Shown here: piece by piece, positions 43,025 to 51,515 of the stretch
Numbering within the stretch: position 1 is the first letter of the stretch
Layout: each line of letters starts with the position of its first letter
DNA from: Mucilaginibacter lacusdianchii
Lineage (GTDB): Bacteria > Bacteroidota > Bacteroidia > Sphingobacteriales > Sphingobacteriaceae
Direction: 5' to 3'
DNA: 64,000 nt
Assembly: GCF_009770985.1 (NCBI RefSeq)
Contig: NZ_WSRW01000004.1
Coordinates: 1 to 64,000, forward strand
The notes under the pieces: generated by a model
Database searches by the model: none
What the model saw: only the letters and a program-made list of their open reading frames with translations
What the model was told of the DNA's origin: nothing
Made by a program: the position numbers and the translations under genes

Positions 43025-43549
43025 TTAAAAGGTTTTTATCTGGTTCCAGAATAGTTTAGTGTTTTCTTTGTTACCCATCATTTCGTTAAAGCTAAGGGTA
43101 TACAGCGTTAGCATGTTGTCAATAGTTTGCGTAGCATTCATGCTGTTAATTTGCAAGCCTGAGGGTAATGCATCGCTACCTAACACGAGTAATTTTTGCG
43201 GAGCAAATTGACTTTGCAGGCGGCTGAAATCCGCCTCAGCATATTTTGCCATATTAACTATAGCAATATCATCCGGTGCGTAAGAGATACGGCCTAACGT
43301 GCTTTCGAGCGCTTTGAGGTGGGCTTGAGGCATAAAAGGTTCTTGCGGGTAGTGGCATATCACCAAAAAATGCTTTTTGTTGCCGCCCATATACTGTAAC
43401 TCTTCCGCAGGCGTTTCTGGTAAAGCCGGTGCTGCCGGAGGGTTCAGTAAAAACTCTTTGTCGGTGTTTAGTAAATATAAATCGTCGGTTAAAAGATAGC
43501 GTAAGTTGGCAGCAGCGTTTTCGGTGTTCACTTTAACAATTTTTAACAA
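43025..43549 (-). CDS. conserved-looking hypothetical protein upstream of rdgB
   Basis: A 174-residue soluble protein without signal peptide or membrane segment. Readable stretches are LRYLLTDDLYLLNTDKEFLL, KHFLVICHYPQEPFMPQAHL, LESTLGRISYAPDDIAIVNM, and QKLLVLGSDALPSGLQINSM. The alternation of hydrophobic strands with helices suggests a small alpha/beta (Rossmann-like) fold. I do not recognise the family and see no catalytic signature. Its stop lies directly before the rdgB start codon, so a role in nucleotide or DNA metabolism is a guess from context only. It is divergent from surA, separated by 160 bases. Confidence 0.7.
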   Translation of the reverse strand: MLKIVKVNTENAAANLRYLLTDDLYLLNTDKEFLLNPPAAPALPETPAEELQYMGGNKKHFLVICHYPQEPFMPQAHLKALESTLGRISYAPDDIAIVNMAKYAEADFSRLQSQFAPQKLLVLGSDALPSGLQINSMNATQTIDNMLTLYTLSFNEMMGNKENTKLFWNQIKTF

Positions 43550-43713
43550 AAATAGCTAAACCATCTGAGCCTTTATGGGCATATTAGCACAATTATATCT
43601 GGCTGGTAATTAATGACATTATTATGCCGCTGAAATTCAGAAATTTTGCGAAATTCGGAGGTTTATTGAGGGCGCTATAGCCTGATAAATAAATGAGTGT
43701 TATACGAGAGTAC

Positions 43714-45093
43714 ATGAGAAAGATCGGAATAGTTTTACTTAGTTTTTTAAGTGTTTTTACAGCTGCTCATGCGCAGAAGCAAACCTTGGATAAGGTAGCC
43801 GGCGTGGTAGGCGGAAACGTGATTTTAAAATCGGATATTGAACTGCAATATGCCCAATATCTGGTTTCGGGAAACCAGCCCGATCCTAACATTCGTTGTA
43901 TTATTTTACAACGCTTACTTACGCAAAAGTTATTGGCGCAACAAGCCGTACTTGATAGTGTTACTGTAACTGAAGATGACGTGGATGCACAGATTGACCG
44001 CCGTATGCGTTCATCTATACAAAGAGCTGGCGGGCAAGACCGTTTAGAGCAGTTTTTGGGCCGTTCTATCATCCAGTACAAAGATGAAATTCGTCCGGAT
44101 ATCCGTGAGCAGATGATTGCTGAAAGAATGCAGCAAAAAATCACCGAAAAAGTGAGCGTTACGCCGCAAGAAGTTAAACGCTATTTTGAATCAATACCAA
44201 AAGACAGCTTACGTACTTACAACAAAGAGGTTGAAGTTGGAGAAATTATGTTTCAGCCTAAATTGAATAAAGAAGAGAAAGCTTATTATAAACAAAAAGC
44301 CGAAGACTTATTAAAAAGAGTAAAAAACGGTGAAGATTTTGGAACGTTAGCGCGTTTGTATTCACAAGACCCTGGATCGGCGCCTGAAGGTGGCGACTTA
44401 GGTTTTCAAGACCGTAACGGCTTGGTAAAAGAATTTACAGCAGTAGCTTTCAAATTAAAAGCCGGCGAAATATCTCCTGTATTTGAATCAGAGTTCGGTT
44501 TTCACTTTTTACAGGTGATTGAGCGCCGCGGCGAGCAAATACACGCCCGACATGTATTAATTGTACCTGTTGGTACACAATCCAGCTTAAACCGTACTAA
44601 AACACTAGCTGACAGTGTTTATAATTTATTAAAAACGCATAAAGATTTCGATTTTTCTACAGCCGCCTCCATTTATTCTGACAATAAAGATACCAAGTAT
44701 AATGGTGGTATGATGCTGAACGCAGAAGATGTGCAATCGCGTTCTACATTTATTCCTACTGATAAACTTGATCCGCAAGTGGCTTTAGTAGTAGATACTA
44801 TGAAAGTAGGCAGTATTTCAAAGCCGCAGCTTATTACCGGCCAGGACGGTAAGCAAACTTACCGTATTTTGTACCTGCGTTCGGTTACTGACGCACACAA
44901 AGCCAACTTGGCGCAAGATTATCCGAGGATGAAAGAAATTGCCCAGGCAGAAAAGCTAAATCGTACCGTAAGCGAGTGGTTCGAAAAGAAAAGGAGAGAT
45001 ACTTACATCCGTATTGATCCGGAATTTCAAACCTGTTCTATATTAAAAGACTGGGTAGCTAAACCCACTACAGCGCAGGTAACCCAGCCATAA
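43714..45093 (+). CDS. surA: SurA-like periplasmic peptidylprolyl isomerase
   Basis: A chaperone-isomerase that guides outer membrane proteins through the periplasm. The 459-residue protein begins with a signal peptide (MRKIGIVLLSFLSVFTAAHA). The SurA N-terminal helical domain follows with LDKVAGVVGGNVILKSDIEL, then two PPIC parvulin domains: the first near VEVGEIMFQPKLNKEEKAYY and YSQDPGSAPEGGDLGFQDRN, the second near IHARHVLIVPV and YSDNKDTKYNGGMM. A C-terminal helix closes it. The ATG at 43714 is preferred to one 21 bases upstream because it opens directly with the signal peptide. The moxR gene begins nine bases after its stop, so they share a transcript. Confidence 0.94.
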   Translation: MRKIGIVLLSFLSVFTAAHAQKQTLDKVAGVVGGNVILKSDIELQYAQYLVSGNQPDPNIRCIILQRLLTQKLLAQQAVLDSVTVTEDDVDAQIDRRMRSSIQRAGGQDRLEQFLGRSIIQYKDEIRPDIREQMIAERMQQKITEKVSVTPQEVKRYFESIPKDSLRTYNKEVEVGEIMFQPKLNKEEKAYYKQKAEDLLKRVKNGEDFGTLARLYSQDPGSAPEGGDLGFQDRNGLVKEFTAVAFKLKAGEISPVFESEFGFHFLQVIERRGEQIHARHVLIVPVGTQSSLNRTKTLADSVYNLLKTHKDFDFSTAASIYSDNKDTKYNGGMMLNAEDVQSRSTFIPTDKLDPQVALVVDTMKVGSISKPQLITGQDGKQTYRILYLRSVTDAHKANLAQDYPRMKEIAQAEKLNRTVSEWFEKKRRDTYIRIDPEFQTCSILKDWVAKPTTAQVTQP

Positions 45094-45101
45094 TCACGTT
45101 T

Positions 45102-46064
45102 ATGACATATCGTTCAGAAGTAGAAGCTGCTGATGCTTTAAAACAGGCATATCACACCATCCGTGCCGAAATAGGTAAAATTATTATTGGGCAGGATGAG
45201 GTGGTAAAATCGGTACTGATATCCATTTTTAGTAATGGGCACTGCCTGTTGGTAGGTGTACCTGGCTTGGCAAAAACCCTGCTGGTACAAACTGTAGCGC
45301 AGGTGCTTGATCTGAACTTTAACCGCGTACAGTTTACGCCCGATTTGATGCCATCGGATATTATTGGTTCTGAAATTTTAGGTGAGGATAGAAACTTTAA
45401 GTTTATCCGCGGGCCTATATTCTCAAACATTATTTTGGCCGATGAGATTAACCGTACACCGCCAAAAACGCAGGCTGCCTTGCTGGAAGCTATGCAAGAA
45501 AAAGCGGTTACTGCGGCCGGTGTAACGCATAAATTATCGCAGCCATTTTTTGTACTGGCTACCCAAAACCCTATTGAGCAGGAAGGTACTTACCCACTAC
45601 CTGAAGCACAATTGGACCGCTTTATGTTCAACGTGTCATTAAACTATCCTACGTTTGCCGAAGAGTTGCAAGTAGTTAAAAATACAACCTCAACCAATCA
45701 GGTAAAAGTAAACAAGGTATTAGGGGCCGAGCAGATTGTGTATTTTCAACAATTGGTGCGCAACATACCGGTTACCGATCATGTGCTGGAATATGCTGTG
45801 CGTTTGGTAGGTAAAACCCGTCCGCAGGGCGAGTTAGCCACACCACAGGTAAAACGCTTGTTAAATTGGGGCGCAGGTCCACGGGCTTCGCAGTACCTGG
45901 TATTGGGTGCTAAGTGCCATGCAGTAATCAGTGGTAAATACTCACCCGATATTGAAGATGTGCAAGCAGTTGCCAAGCCCATTCTAAGGCACCGTATTGT
46001 GCGCAGCTATCATGCCGAGGCGGAAGGTCTATCCACGGATCAGATTATTGAGCAGCTGTTCTAA
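45102..46064 (+). CDS. MoxR family AAA ATPase
   Basis: A 320-residue AAA+ ATPase. Walker A is GVPGLAKTLLVQ, the sensor-like VQFTPDLMPSDIIGSEIL follows, Walker B is NIILADEINRTPPKTQAALL, then FFVLATQNPIEQEGTYPLPE and the arginine finger region ending LDRFMF. A C-terminal lid domain has HVLEYAVRLVGKTR and the ending EGLSTDQIIEQLF. MoxR proteins act as chaperones that insert cofactors or activate partner complexes with von Willebrand domain proteins. In Bacteroidota they usually head a cluster with DUF58 and Bat genes; here it follows surA and is closed by a terminator, so any partners are encoded elsewhere. Confidence 0.95.
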   Translation: MTYRSEVEAADALKQAYHTIRAEIGKIIIGQDEVVKSVLISIFSNGHCLLVGVPGLAKTLLVQTVAQVLDLNFNRVQFTPDLMPSDIIGSEILGEDRNFKFIRGPIFSNIILADEINRTPPKTQAALLEAMQEKAVTAAGVTHKLSQPFFVLATQNPIEQEGTYPLPEAQLDRFMFNVSLNYPTFAEELQVVKNTTSTNQVKVNKVLGAEQIVYFQQLVRNIPVTDHVLEYAVRLVGKTRPQGELATPQVKRLLNWGAGPRASQYLVLGAKCHAVISGKYSPDIEDVQAVAKPILRHRIVRSYHAEAEGLSTDQIIEQLF

Positions 46065-46080
46065 TCAGGTCTAAATGAAA

Positions 46081-46131
46081 ATAATAAAGAAAGGGCGCTG
46101 TTCACATGAACAGCGCCCTTTCTTTATTATT
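46081..46131. terminator. very strong bidirectional terminator
   Basis: A 24-base perfect stem, ending in TTCA-CA-TGAA at the loop, with GGGCGCTG/CAGCGCCC at its core and A- and T-rich ends. It lies between the convergent moxR and the 46146 gene. Confidence 0.92.
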
Positions 46132-46145
46132 AATGTCTTTGCAAA

Positions 46146-47018
46146 TTATTCGTTCTCAATAGCCGAATATATTTCAACCAGTACATTCCAATGGTTCTGG
46201 TCATCTAATTCCCAAACGCGAACGTAGTTGTAATTACTTACAATGTTGCCTTTTTGAATACGTGCACGACCATAACTGTAAGCCAAATCATTGCTAATTG
46301 CCCGACCGGCATCCAACGTTTCAGCAGCTATGTTGATACCTTGGCTGGAAACAAACTTCATGATTTGATCCTGGCCGGTTATAGCCGGAAAGCCAGGGAA
46401 ATAATAATGAGCTTCCGGGCTGCAGAAAGCTTTGTAACCTACCAATGCCGATTTATGCAAAGTTGCATTCAGCGTTTTATCTGTATTTAAAATGATAGAC
46501 TTGGCTTTGAATGGATCTTTAACAGTGCTTTTGGCTTTAGATGCATCCGGCTCTTTAACATCTATCAAAGGCTGGGTATCACCTTCGGGATGTTGGATAC
46601 CTAAATTGAATAACAGTTTTAATTTGTTATCAGCTCCGTTACGCCATACAGATACATAATCGCCATAAACTTTGTCATCACCCGCTTTACCTGTGGTATA
46701 AACATAAGGGCCTGTAGTAACAGCCAAATCTCCACCTGCTGATATACGGGCAAACTTTGGTTGCCAGGTTAAGGTGCCGGGCTGCTTATCAATATTGCCA
46801 TAAAACTCAGTGATTTTTACAGGCTCTGGTTTAAAAATTAAGCCCTCTGGATCGGCTACAGCCAAAAATGCATCTTTAAGACCTTTACGGGCAGCTAACT
46901 TATTAAAATCTTCTTCTGCTTTAATAACGGTGGCTGTTTTACCTGTAGTTTGGGCAACTGATACCATGGCGTAACAGCAAAATGCAGCAAGTGCTGACAA
47001 GGCTTTGTTCATTTTCAT
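46146..47018 (-). CDS. exported hypothetical protein with tandem NTF2-like (DUF4440-type) regions
   Basis: About 290 residues with a signal peptide (MNKALSALAAFCCYAMVSVA then Q). The mature part looks like two copies of the NTF2/SnoaL-like cone fold. The first is VIKAEEDFNKLAARKGLKDA, LAVTTGPYVYTTGKAGD, YGDYVSVWRNG. The second is SALVGYKAFCSPEAHYYFPG, AISNDLAYSYGRARIQKG, YVRVWELDDQNHWNVLVEIY. Such proteins are usually small-ligand or self-association modules; no catalytic residues can be assigned. The start is ambiguous among ATG codons at 47042, 47018 and 47012; 47018 is chosen because the basic-hydrophobic signal starts there. It is a single gene between strong terminator and cysS 3' flank. 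Confidence 0.75.
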   Translation of the reverse strand: MKMNKALSALAAFCCYAMVSVAQTTGKTATVIKAEEDFNKLAARKGLKDAFLAVADPEGLIFKPEPVKITEFYGNIDKQPGTLTWQPKFARISAGGDLAVTTGPYVYTTGKAGDDKVYGDYVSVWRNGADNKLKLLFNLGIQHPEGDTQPLIDVKEPDASKAKSTVKDPFKAKSIILNTDKTLNATLHKSALVGYKAFCSPEAHYYFPGFPAITGQDQIMKFVSSQGINIAAETLDAGRAISNDLAYSYGRARIQKGNIVSNYNYVRVWELDDQNHWNVLVEIYSAIENE

Positions 47019-47155
47019 ACTTAGATTGAAGGGTAATTGCAATATAAGGCGCTAATGCAATAATTGTATTGCCAGGCCATTGCAGTTATGTGTTAAACTT
47101 AAAATACGTGTAAATATTGTTAAGATAGAATAAAGAATTTGATGTAGGGTACTAA

Positions 47156-47194
47156 CACCGCAACAGATTATTTGTTTAACTATCTGATGCGGTG
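47156..47194 (-). terminator. possible cysS terminator hairpin
   Basis: CACCGCA pairs with TGCGGTG and an inner CAGAT/ATCTG adds to it, 30 bases past the cysS stop. No T tract, so weak. Confidence 0.4.
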
Positions 47195-47223
47195 CTGATA
47201 AATGAAATTATACAACTCAATAA

Positions 47224-48684
47224 TTATATCTTATTCCAGGTAGTACCTTCTTTACTATCCTTTAGTTGAAAACCTATTTTTTGCAGTCCATCACGAATTT
47301 TGTCAGACGTTGCATAATCACGGTTAACTTTAGCTTCGCTACGCAACTGTACTAAAAAGTCCATTACTTTTGGCAACTCGTCGGTAGCGGCCTGTTCACT
47401 TTTAAGCCCTAAAATATCTATGGCAAAGTCCTGCATTACTTTTTTAAGCAGGGTAAGGTTTGCCTCATCAATCTTCAGCTTATTATCATGTACTGAATTA
47501 ATGATGCGCGATGCTTCAAATAATTCTGCTATTAACACCGGGCTGTTAAAATCATCATTCAAAGCCTCATAACACCGGCTTTGCAGCGCTTGTATATCCA
47601 CCTCAGTAGTAGCCGAAGGAGTTAAGCCATCAAGTAAGGTAAACGCATTCATCAGGCGCTTAAAACCTTTTTCGGAAGCTTCCATAGCATCGTTGCTAAA
47701 GTCGAGCGTGCTGCGGTAGTGAGCCTGCATCATAAAAAAGCGAACCATCATTGGGCTGTAGCCTTTATTTAGGATGGCGTTGTTGCCCGAAAATAATTCA
47801 TGCGGTAAAAAACTGTTGCCTAACGATTTGGACATCTTCTGGCCATTCACGGTCAGCATATTGGTATGTATCCAGTACTTAGCCGGATTTTTACCACAGC
47901 TGGCCATATTTTGCGCCACCTCATTAGTGTGGTGGGTCGGAATCAAGTCCAAGCCGCCGCCATGAATATCAAATTGCTCGCCCAAATATTTATTACTCAT
48001 GGCCGAGCATTCCAAATGCCATCCCGGAAAACCCACACCCCATGGCGAAGGCCATTTCATTAAGTGCTCGGGCTTGGCTTTAATCCACAAGGCAAAATCC
48101 AGTTTGCCGCGTTTCTCGTCCTGTCCGCCTAAAGTGCGGGTATTGGTCAATAAATCTTCCAGGTGGCGGCCACTCAATATACCGTAATCGTGCGCCTGGT
48201 TGTATTTTTCTACATCAAAATAAACCGATCCATCTACCTCGTAAGCATAGCCTTTGGCCAGTATTTCTTTTACCAGTTCTATCTGCTCAATAATATGACC
48301 TGTAGCGGTAGGTTCGATACTTGGAGGCAATACATTAAGGATTTTCATTACTTCATGGAAACCTACGGTGTAGGTCTGTACAATCTCCATGGGCTCCAGC
48401 TTAGACAGCTTTGCTTTTTTAGAGATTTTGTCCTCTCCCTCATCGGCATCTCCCTCCAGGTGACCGGCATCCGTAATGTTACGCACATAGCGCACTTTAT
48501 AGCCTAGGTGGGTCAGGTACCTGAAAATTAAATCGAAAGATATATAGGTACGAGCGTTGCCCATGTGTGCATCGCTGTACACGGTTGGTCCGCAAACGTA
48601 CATGCCTACATAAGGGGCATTCAGCGGTACAAACCCTTCTTTAGTACGGGTTAAAGTATTGTAAACAAATAAATTTTGTTTCAT
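47224..48684 (-). CDS. cysS: cysteinyl-tRNA synthetase
   Basis: Charges tRNA-Cys with cysteine in the cytoplasm. The 486-residue class I synthetase has the HIGH variant HMGN at 40-43 (in GPTVYSDAHMGNART), zinc ligands Cys31, Cys226, His251 and Glu255 (CGPT; GWHLECSAMS; IPTHHTNE), and KMSKS at 283-287. The DALR anticodon-binding domain follows, ending GFQLKDSKEGTTWNKI, which is the normal terminus. The gene is last in a leftward group after mutL, two rhomboids and an EEP phosphatase, separated from the last by 72 bases. A -7 box six bases from its start suggests its own, nearly leaderless transcript. Confidence 0.98.
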   Translation of the reverse strand: MKQNLFVYNTLTRTKEGFVPLNAPYVGMYVCGPTVYSDAHMGNARTYISFDLIFRYLTHLGYKVRYVRNITDAGHLEGDADEGEDKISKKAKLSKLEPMEIVQTYTVGFHEVMKILNVLPPSIEPTATGHIIEQIELVKEILAKGYAYEVDGSVYFDVEKYNQAHDYGILSGRHLEDLLTNTRTLGGQDEKRGKLDFALWIKAKPEHLMKWPSPWGVGFPGWHLECSAMSNKYLGEQFDIHGGGLDLIPTHHTNEVAQNMASCGKNPAKYWIHTNMLTVNGQKMSKSLGNSFLPHELFSGNNAILNKGYSPMMVRFFMMQAHYRSTLDFSNDAMEASEKGFKRLMNAFTLLDGLTPSATTEVDIQALQSRCYEALNDDFNSPVLIAELFEASRIINSVHDNKLKIDEANLTLLKKVMQDFAIDILGLKSEQAATDELPKVMDFLVQLRSEAKVNRDYATSDKIRDGLQKIGFQLKDSKEGTTWNKI

Positions 48685-48689
48685 GGGCG

Positions 48690-48697
48690 CAAACTTA
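48690..48697 (-). promoter_or_regulatory. candidate cysS -7 box TAAGTTTG
   Basis: Minus-strand TAnnTTTG, five bases from the cysS start codon; -33 not clear. Confidence 0.4.
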
Positions 48698-48756
48698 CAA
48701 TTTTTTGGCGGGAGGTAATGACATCAGTCGGCAATATGAATATCAATATGGAATGG

Positions 48757-49872
48757 TTATCTGATCCGTAAATCGCTACACACCGGATAGTGGTCAGAAA
48801 GTTTCTTTTTCACAATCCAGTAATTATCTACATCCAGTTTGGGGCTGGCTAAGATATAATCAATTTGATAATTAGGAAAGCTGCCGTTATATGTACGACC
48901 CATGCCCGACCCTTTTTCACGAAACGCATTTTTTAATCCTTTCGACATCTGGTTAACGGCATAAGATGCTGGTGTATCATTAAAATCACCCGAAATAACG
49001 TAGGGGTAAGAACACTGTGCTGCATGTTCTTTTACCTTAAACACTTGTTCGCTGCGTTTAATAAAAGCGCGTTTTAGTTTGCCGCCAATACGCTTAGATA
49101 ATGTAAAGTTGGTTTTGCCATGTTGCGATACCTCGTCTAAGTACCCATAATCGGTAGGGTCAAAACGGATAGACTGGAGGTGCAAGCTGTATACGCGAAC
49201 AATTTTGCCTTGCTTTTCAATATCTGCAAAAAGACATTGATTACCGCTGCCACTCTCGTCAGATAATCTGATGAGCCCATGATTCACAATAGGATATTTA
49301 GAAAAAATAGCAATGCCCATGGCCTCGCCGCTGTTTTGCATAAACGGCTCAAAATAATAATGCGACGAGTGCATGATTTTTTTGATGGTATCGGTAAATG
49401 CATAGCGGCCGCGGGGTTTGGTATAATATTCCTGAAAGCCTACTACATCGGGGTTTTGGCTGGCAATAATAGTAAGAGCTTCCTTTTTGGCGTTCACGGT
49501 GTTCTTTTCGCCATATGGCTTAAAGTTGTGCACGTTATAAGTCATCAGCCGCAGGCAATTTTCTTTTGGCGTATCAAGCTTTTGGGTTGATGAACGGAAG
49601 CCGATATTGTTGAATAATATGTTGTACCCCAAACCTATGCACACCAAGGGTATTAACCAAAAGTTACGGCCACGTAAGCCCCAATAAGCCACTATAATGA
49701 TATTGCCCAGCAATAAAAAAGGATAGGCCAGTCCGAAAAAGGCAACAATCCAAATTTTACGAGGATCTGTAATAGGCGAAAGGTAACTGATAAGCAAGCA
49801 GATGCTTAACAGAACAGTTAACCATAAAAATATTCTATCGAAAAAATTGAGCTTTGTACTATTACCCCTCAT
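48757..49872 (-). CDS. endonuclease/exonuclease/phosphatase (EEP) family membrane protein
   Basis: A 371-residue protein with three N-terminal membrane helices (about 10-90, with LFNNIGF after them), then an EEP-fold domain of the DNase I/sphingomyelinase type. The domain reads RLMTYNVHNFKPYGE, NPDVVGFQEYY, YSLHLQSIRF, VISGDFNDTPASYAVNQMSK and DYILASPKL, ending SDHYPVCSDLRI. The catalytic Asn, Glu, Asp-x-Asn and Asp-His are all present. The domain should face the periplasm or lumenal side. Substrate unknown (phosphodiester or phosphomonoester). I chose the ATG at 49872, which overlaps the rhomboid stop by 11 bases; starting at 49887 would add five residues. It is part of the mutL-rhomboid run. 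Confidence 0.88.
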   Translation of the reverse strand: MRGNSTKLNFFDRIFLWLTVLLSICLLISYLSPITDPRKIWIVAFFGLAYPFLLLGNIIIVAYWGLRGRNFWLIPLVCIGLGYNILFNNIGFRSSTQKLDTPKENCLRLMTYNVHNFKPYGEKNTVNAKKEALTIIASQNPDVVGFQEYYTKPRGRYAFTDTIKKIMHSSHYYFEPFMQNSGEAMGIAIFSKYPIVNHGLIRLSDESGSGNQCLFADIEKQGKIVRVYSLHLQSIRFDPTDYGYLDEVSQHGKTNFTLSKRIGGKLKRAFIKRSEQVFKVKEHAAQCSYPYVISGDFNDTPASYAVNQMSKGLKNAFREKGSGMGRTYNGSFPNYQIDYILASPKLDVDNYWIVKKKLSDHYPVCSDLRIR

Positions 49873-50728
49873 TATTATTGCTGGCACGGAATAAAGTTTC
49901 CTTTTCCTGCTTGTTCAGGCTTTCATAGCCACTTTGCGAAATTTTATCTAAAATACGGTCAATCTCTTCCTCGCGCGGGCGGGTTGTGTTGGATGTATAG
50001 CTACGGTTTTTAGAGGCTACTGATACTTTGGGCCGCTGGCTTAATACACTATCCATAGAACGGTTCCAGTCGTTTCCGCTTTTAAGTTGCTTAACATAAA
50101 CAAAACCTAGTAAAGCACCACCTAAATGTGCAATCTCGCCACCGGCGTTAGGGCCCAGAATGCCTAAAAAGTCAATCACTACATAAAATAATGCCAGCCA
50201 TTTTAACTTTACCGGGCCAATAAACATCATATAAATGCTGTAATCGGGTAGTAAGGTAGCTGTAGCTACTACAATAGCCATTACGCAGGCCGATGCACCT
50301 ACCACTGTTATAAATGGTAAAGCGCCTGCAAATACCGGCAAAGTGTTAAAAGCCAAAATGTATAAAGCAGCACCGGCCAGTCCCCCCATTAAGTAAACGC
50401 TTACTAATCGGTTTTTGCCGAGGTATTCTTCAAACAATTGTCCCATCCAAAACAGCCACAGCATGTTAAACAGGATGTGAAAAACATCAGCATGCATGAA
50501 CATGTAAGTAAGTGGTGTCCAGAAATGCGACGCCAGTTGTGGCAAATGAGCGGGCAATGCCAGATAGGTTTGGGTAAAACCTTTTAAAAAGTCGTTACCC
50601 GCCAGTCCTAAAATGGTTGCCGGGATATTAATTACTAAAAACGCCAGTACGTTAATGCCAATAAGCAGGTTCAATTTGCTGCCGGATTGCAGCATTTTAT
50701 ATCGCAGATCTTGCCACAGGGTGCTCAT
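49862..50728 (-). CDS. rhomboid family intramembrane serine protease with cytosolic tail
   Basis: A 288-residue polytopic protease. The N terminus (LWQDLRYKMLQSGSKL) precedes about six membrane helices. Family features are HFWTPLTYMFMHADVFHILF in the L1/TM2 region, NMLWLFWMGQLFEEYLG, the catalytic Ser in VVGASACVMAI and the catalytic His in GGEIAHLGGALLGF. The residue after the Ser is Ala where many have Gly, which is tolerated in the family. A cytosolic C-terminal tail of about 80 residues ends with EIDRILDKISQSGYESLNKQ and EKETLFRASNNN, a motif I recall from other Bacteroidota rhomboids. It lies 37 bases after the first rhomboid gene and overlaps the EEP gene, supporting one operon. Confidence 0.92.
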   Translation of the reverse strand: MSTLWQDLRYKMLQSGSKLNLLIGINVLAFLVINIPATILGLAGNDFLKGFTQTYLALPAHLPQLASHFWTPLTYMFMHADVFHILFNMLWLFWMGQLFEEYLGKNRLVSVYLMGGLAGAALYILAFNTLPVFAGALPFITVVGASACVMAIVVATATLLPDYSIYMMFIGPVKLKWLALFYVVIDFLGILGPNAGGEIAHLGGALLGFVYVKQLKSGNDWNRSMDSVLSQRPKVSVASKNRSYTSNTTRPREEEIDRILDKISQSGYESLNKQEKETLFRASNNNEG

Positions 50729-50765
50729 GATGCAGTAGAATGTTTATCTAAATAACTTACATAAG

Positions 50766-51485
50766 TTAGTAAAAATTGTTTGGCTTTTTATATCCCCAAA
50801 ACTTTATTAGTAAAAATCCGAATAAGGCACCGCCAATGTGGGCAAAATGGGCTACGGTATCGCCCTGTGATGGCCTGAATCCATTGTACAGTTCATAAAG
50901 TACATAAAAAGGTACTACATACTTAACTTTTAATGGAATTGGAATAGGAAACACTATAAATTCTAATTCGGGATAGAATAAATATATTGCTATGATTAAT
51001 CCAAATATGGCCCCTGAAGCTCCCATTATCCGTTCCACAAATACTTGTTCAATGGCAGCCATTTGCCCTTGGCCTTGAATTTGAAAAGTATTTACATTGA
51101 TAAAGAAAGATCCAGTAGCTTGATGTAGCATAATGCCCTGAACTATATATTGCAGAAGTAAAGCGCCTATGCCTGTAATGAAATAATAGGTTAAAAATCG
51201 TTTTGGTCCAAAGGTTTGTTCTAATATAGGGCCTATAAAAAGCAAGCCAAGCATATTGCCAAAAATGTGTCCCCAGTTTCGTGGGTCATGTATGAACAAA
51301 TAACTGACTATCTGCCAAGGATGAAACAGTGGAGAGTTAGGATAAAATGCTGCAAGCCAAACTGTAATATCTTTACCTATGCCTCTAAATACAAATATAG
51401 CTACATAAAATAGCACATTAACAATCAACAGGTTTTTTACAACCGGCGTTATGTTAGAAAACGGACTCTGACTGTATGGTCTCAT
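50766..51485 (-). CDS. rhomboid family intramembrane serine protease
   Basis: A 239-residue polytopic serine protease. It shows FHPWQIVSYLFIHDPRNWGH and IFGNMLGLLFIGPILEQTFG, the catalytic Ser in MGASGAIFGLIIAIY and His in VAHFAHIGGALFGFLLI, with six membrane helices and a short C terminus. Rhomboids cut single-pass proteins within the membrane; bacterial substrates are mostly unknown. It follows mutL by 30 bases and precedes a second, longer rhomboid by 37 bases. The pair is divergent in sequence, so it is an old duplication or two independent paralogues. The codon use and composition match the neighbours. Confidence 0.93.
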   Translation of the reverse strand: MRPYSQSPFSNITPVVKNLLIVNVLFYVAIFVFRGIGKDITVWLAAFYPNSPLFHPWQIVSYLFIHDPRNWGHIFGNMLGLLFIGPILEQTFGPKRFLTYYFITGIGALLLQYIVQGIMLHQATGSFFINVNTFQIQGQGQMAAIEQVFVERIMGASGAIFGLIIAIYLFYPELEFIVFPIPIPLKVKYVVPFYVLYELYNGFRPSQGDTVAHFAHIGGALFGFLLIKFWGYKKPNNFY

Positions 51486-51515
51486 AGATATCTGTAAACG
51501 CCCTTTGCGGGCTAC

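Noticed and set aside
49862-50728. Inactive rhomboid because the Ser motif is GASA and not GASG
   Set aside because: The catalytic Ser and His are both present, and the position after Ser varies in active members, so inactivity is not supported.
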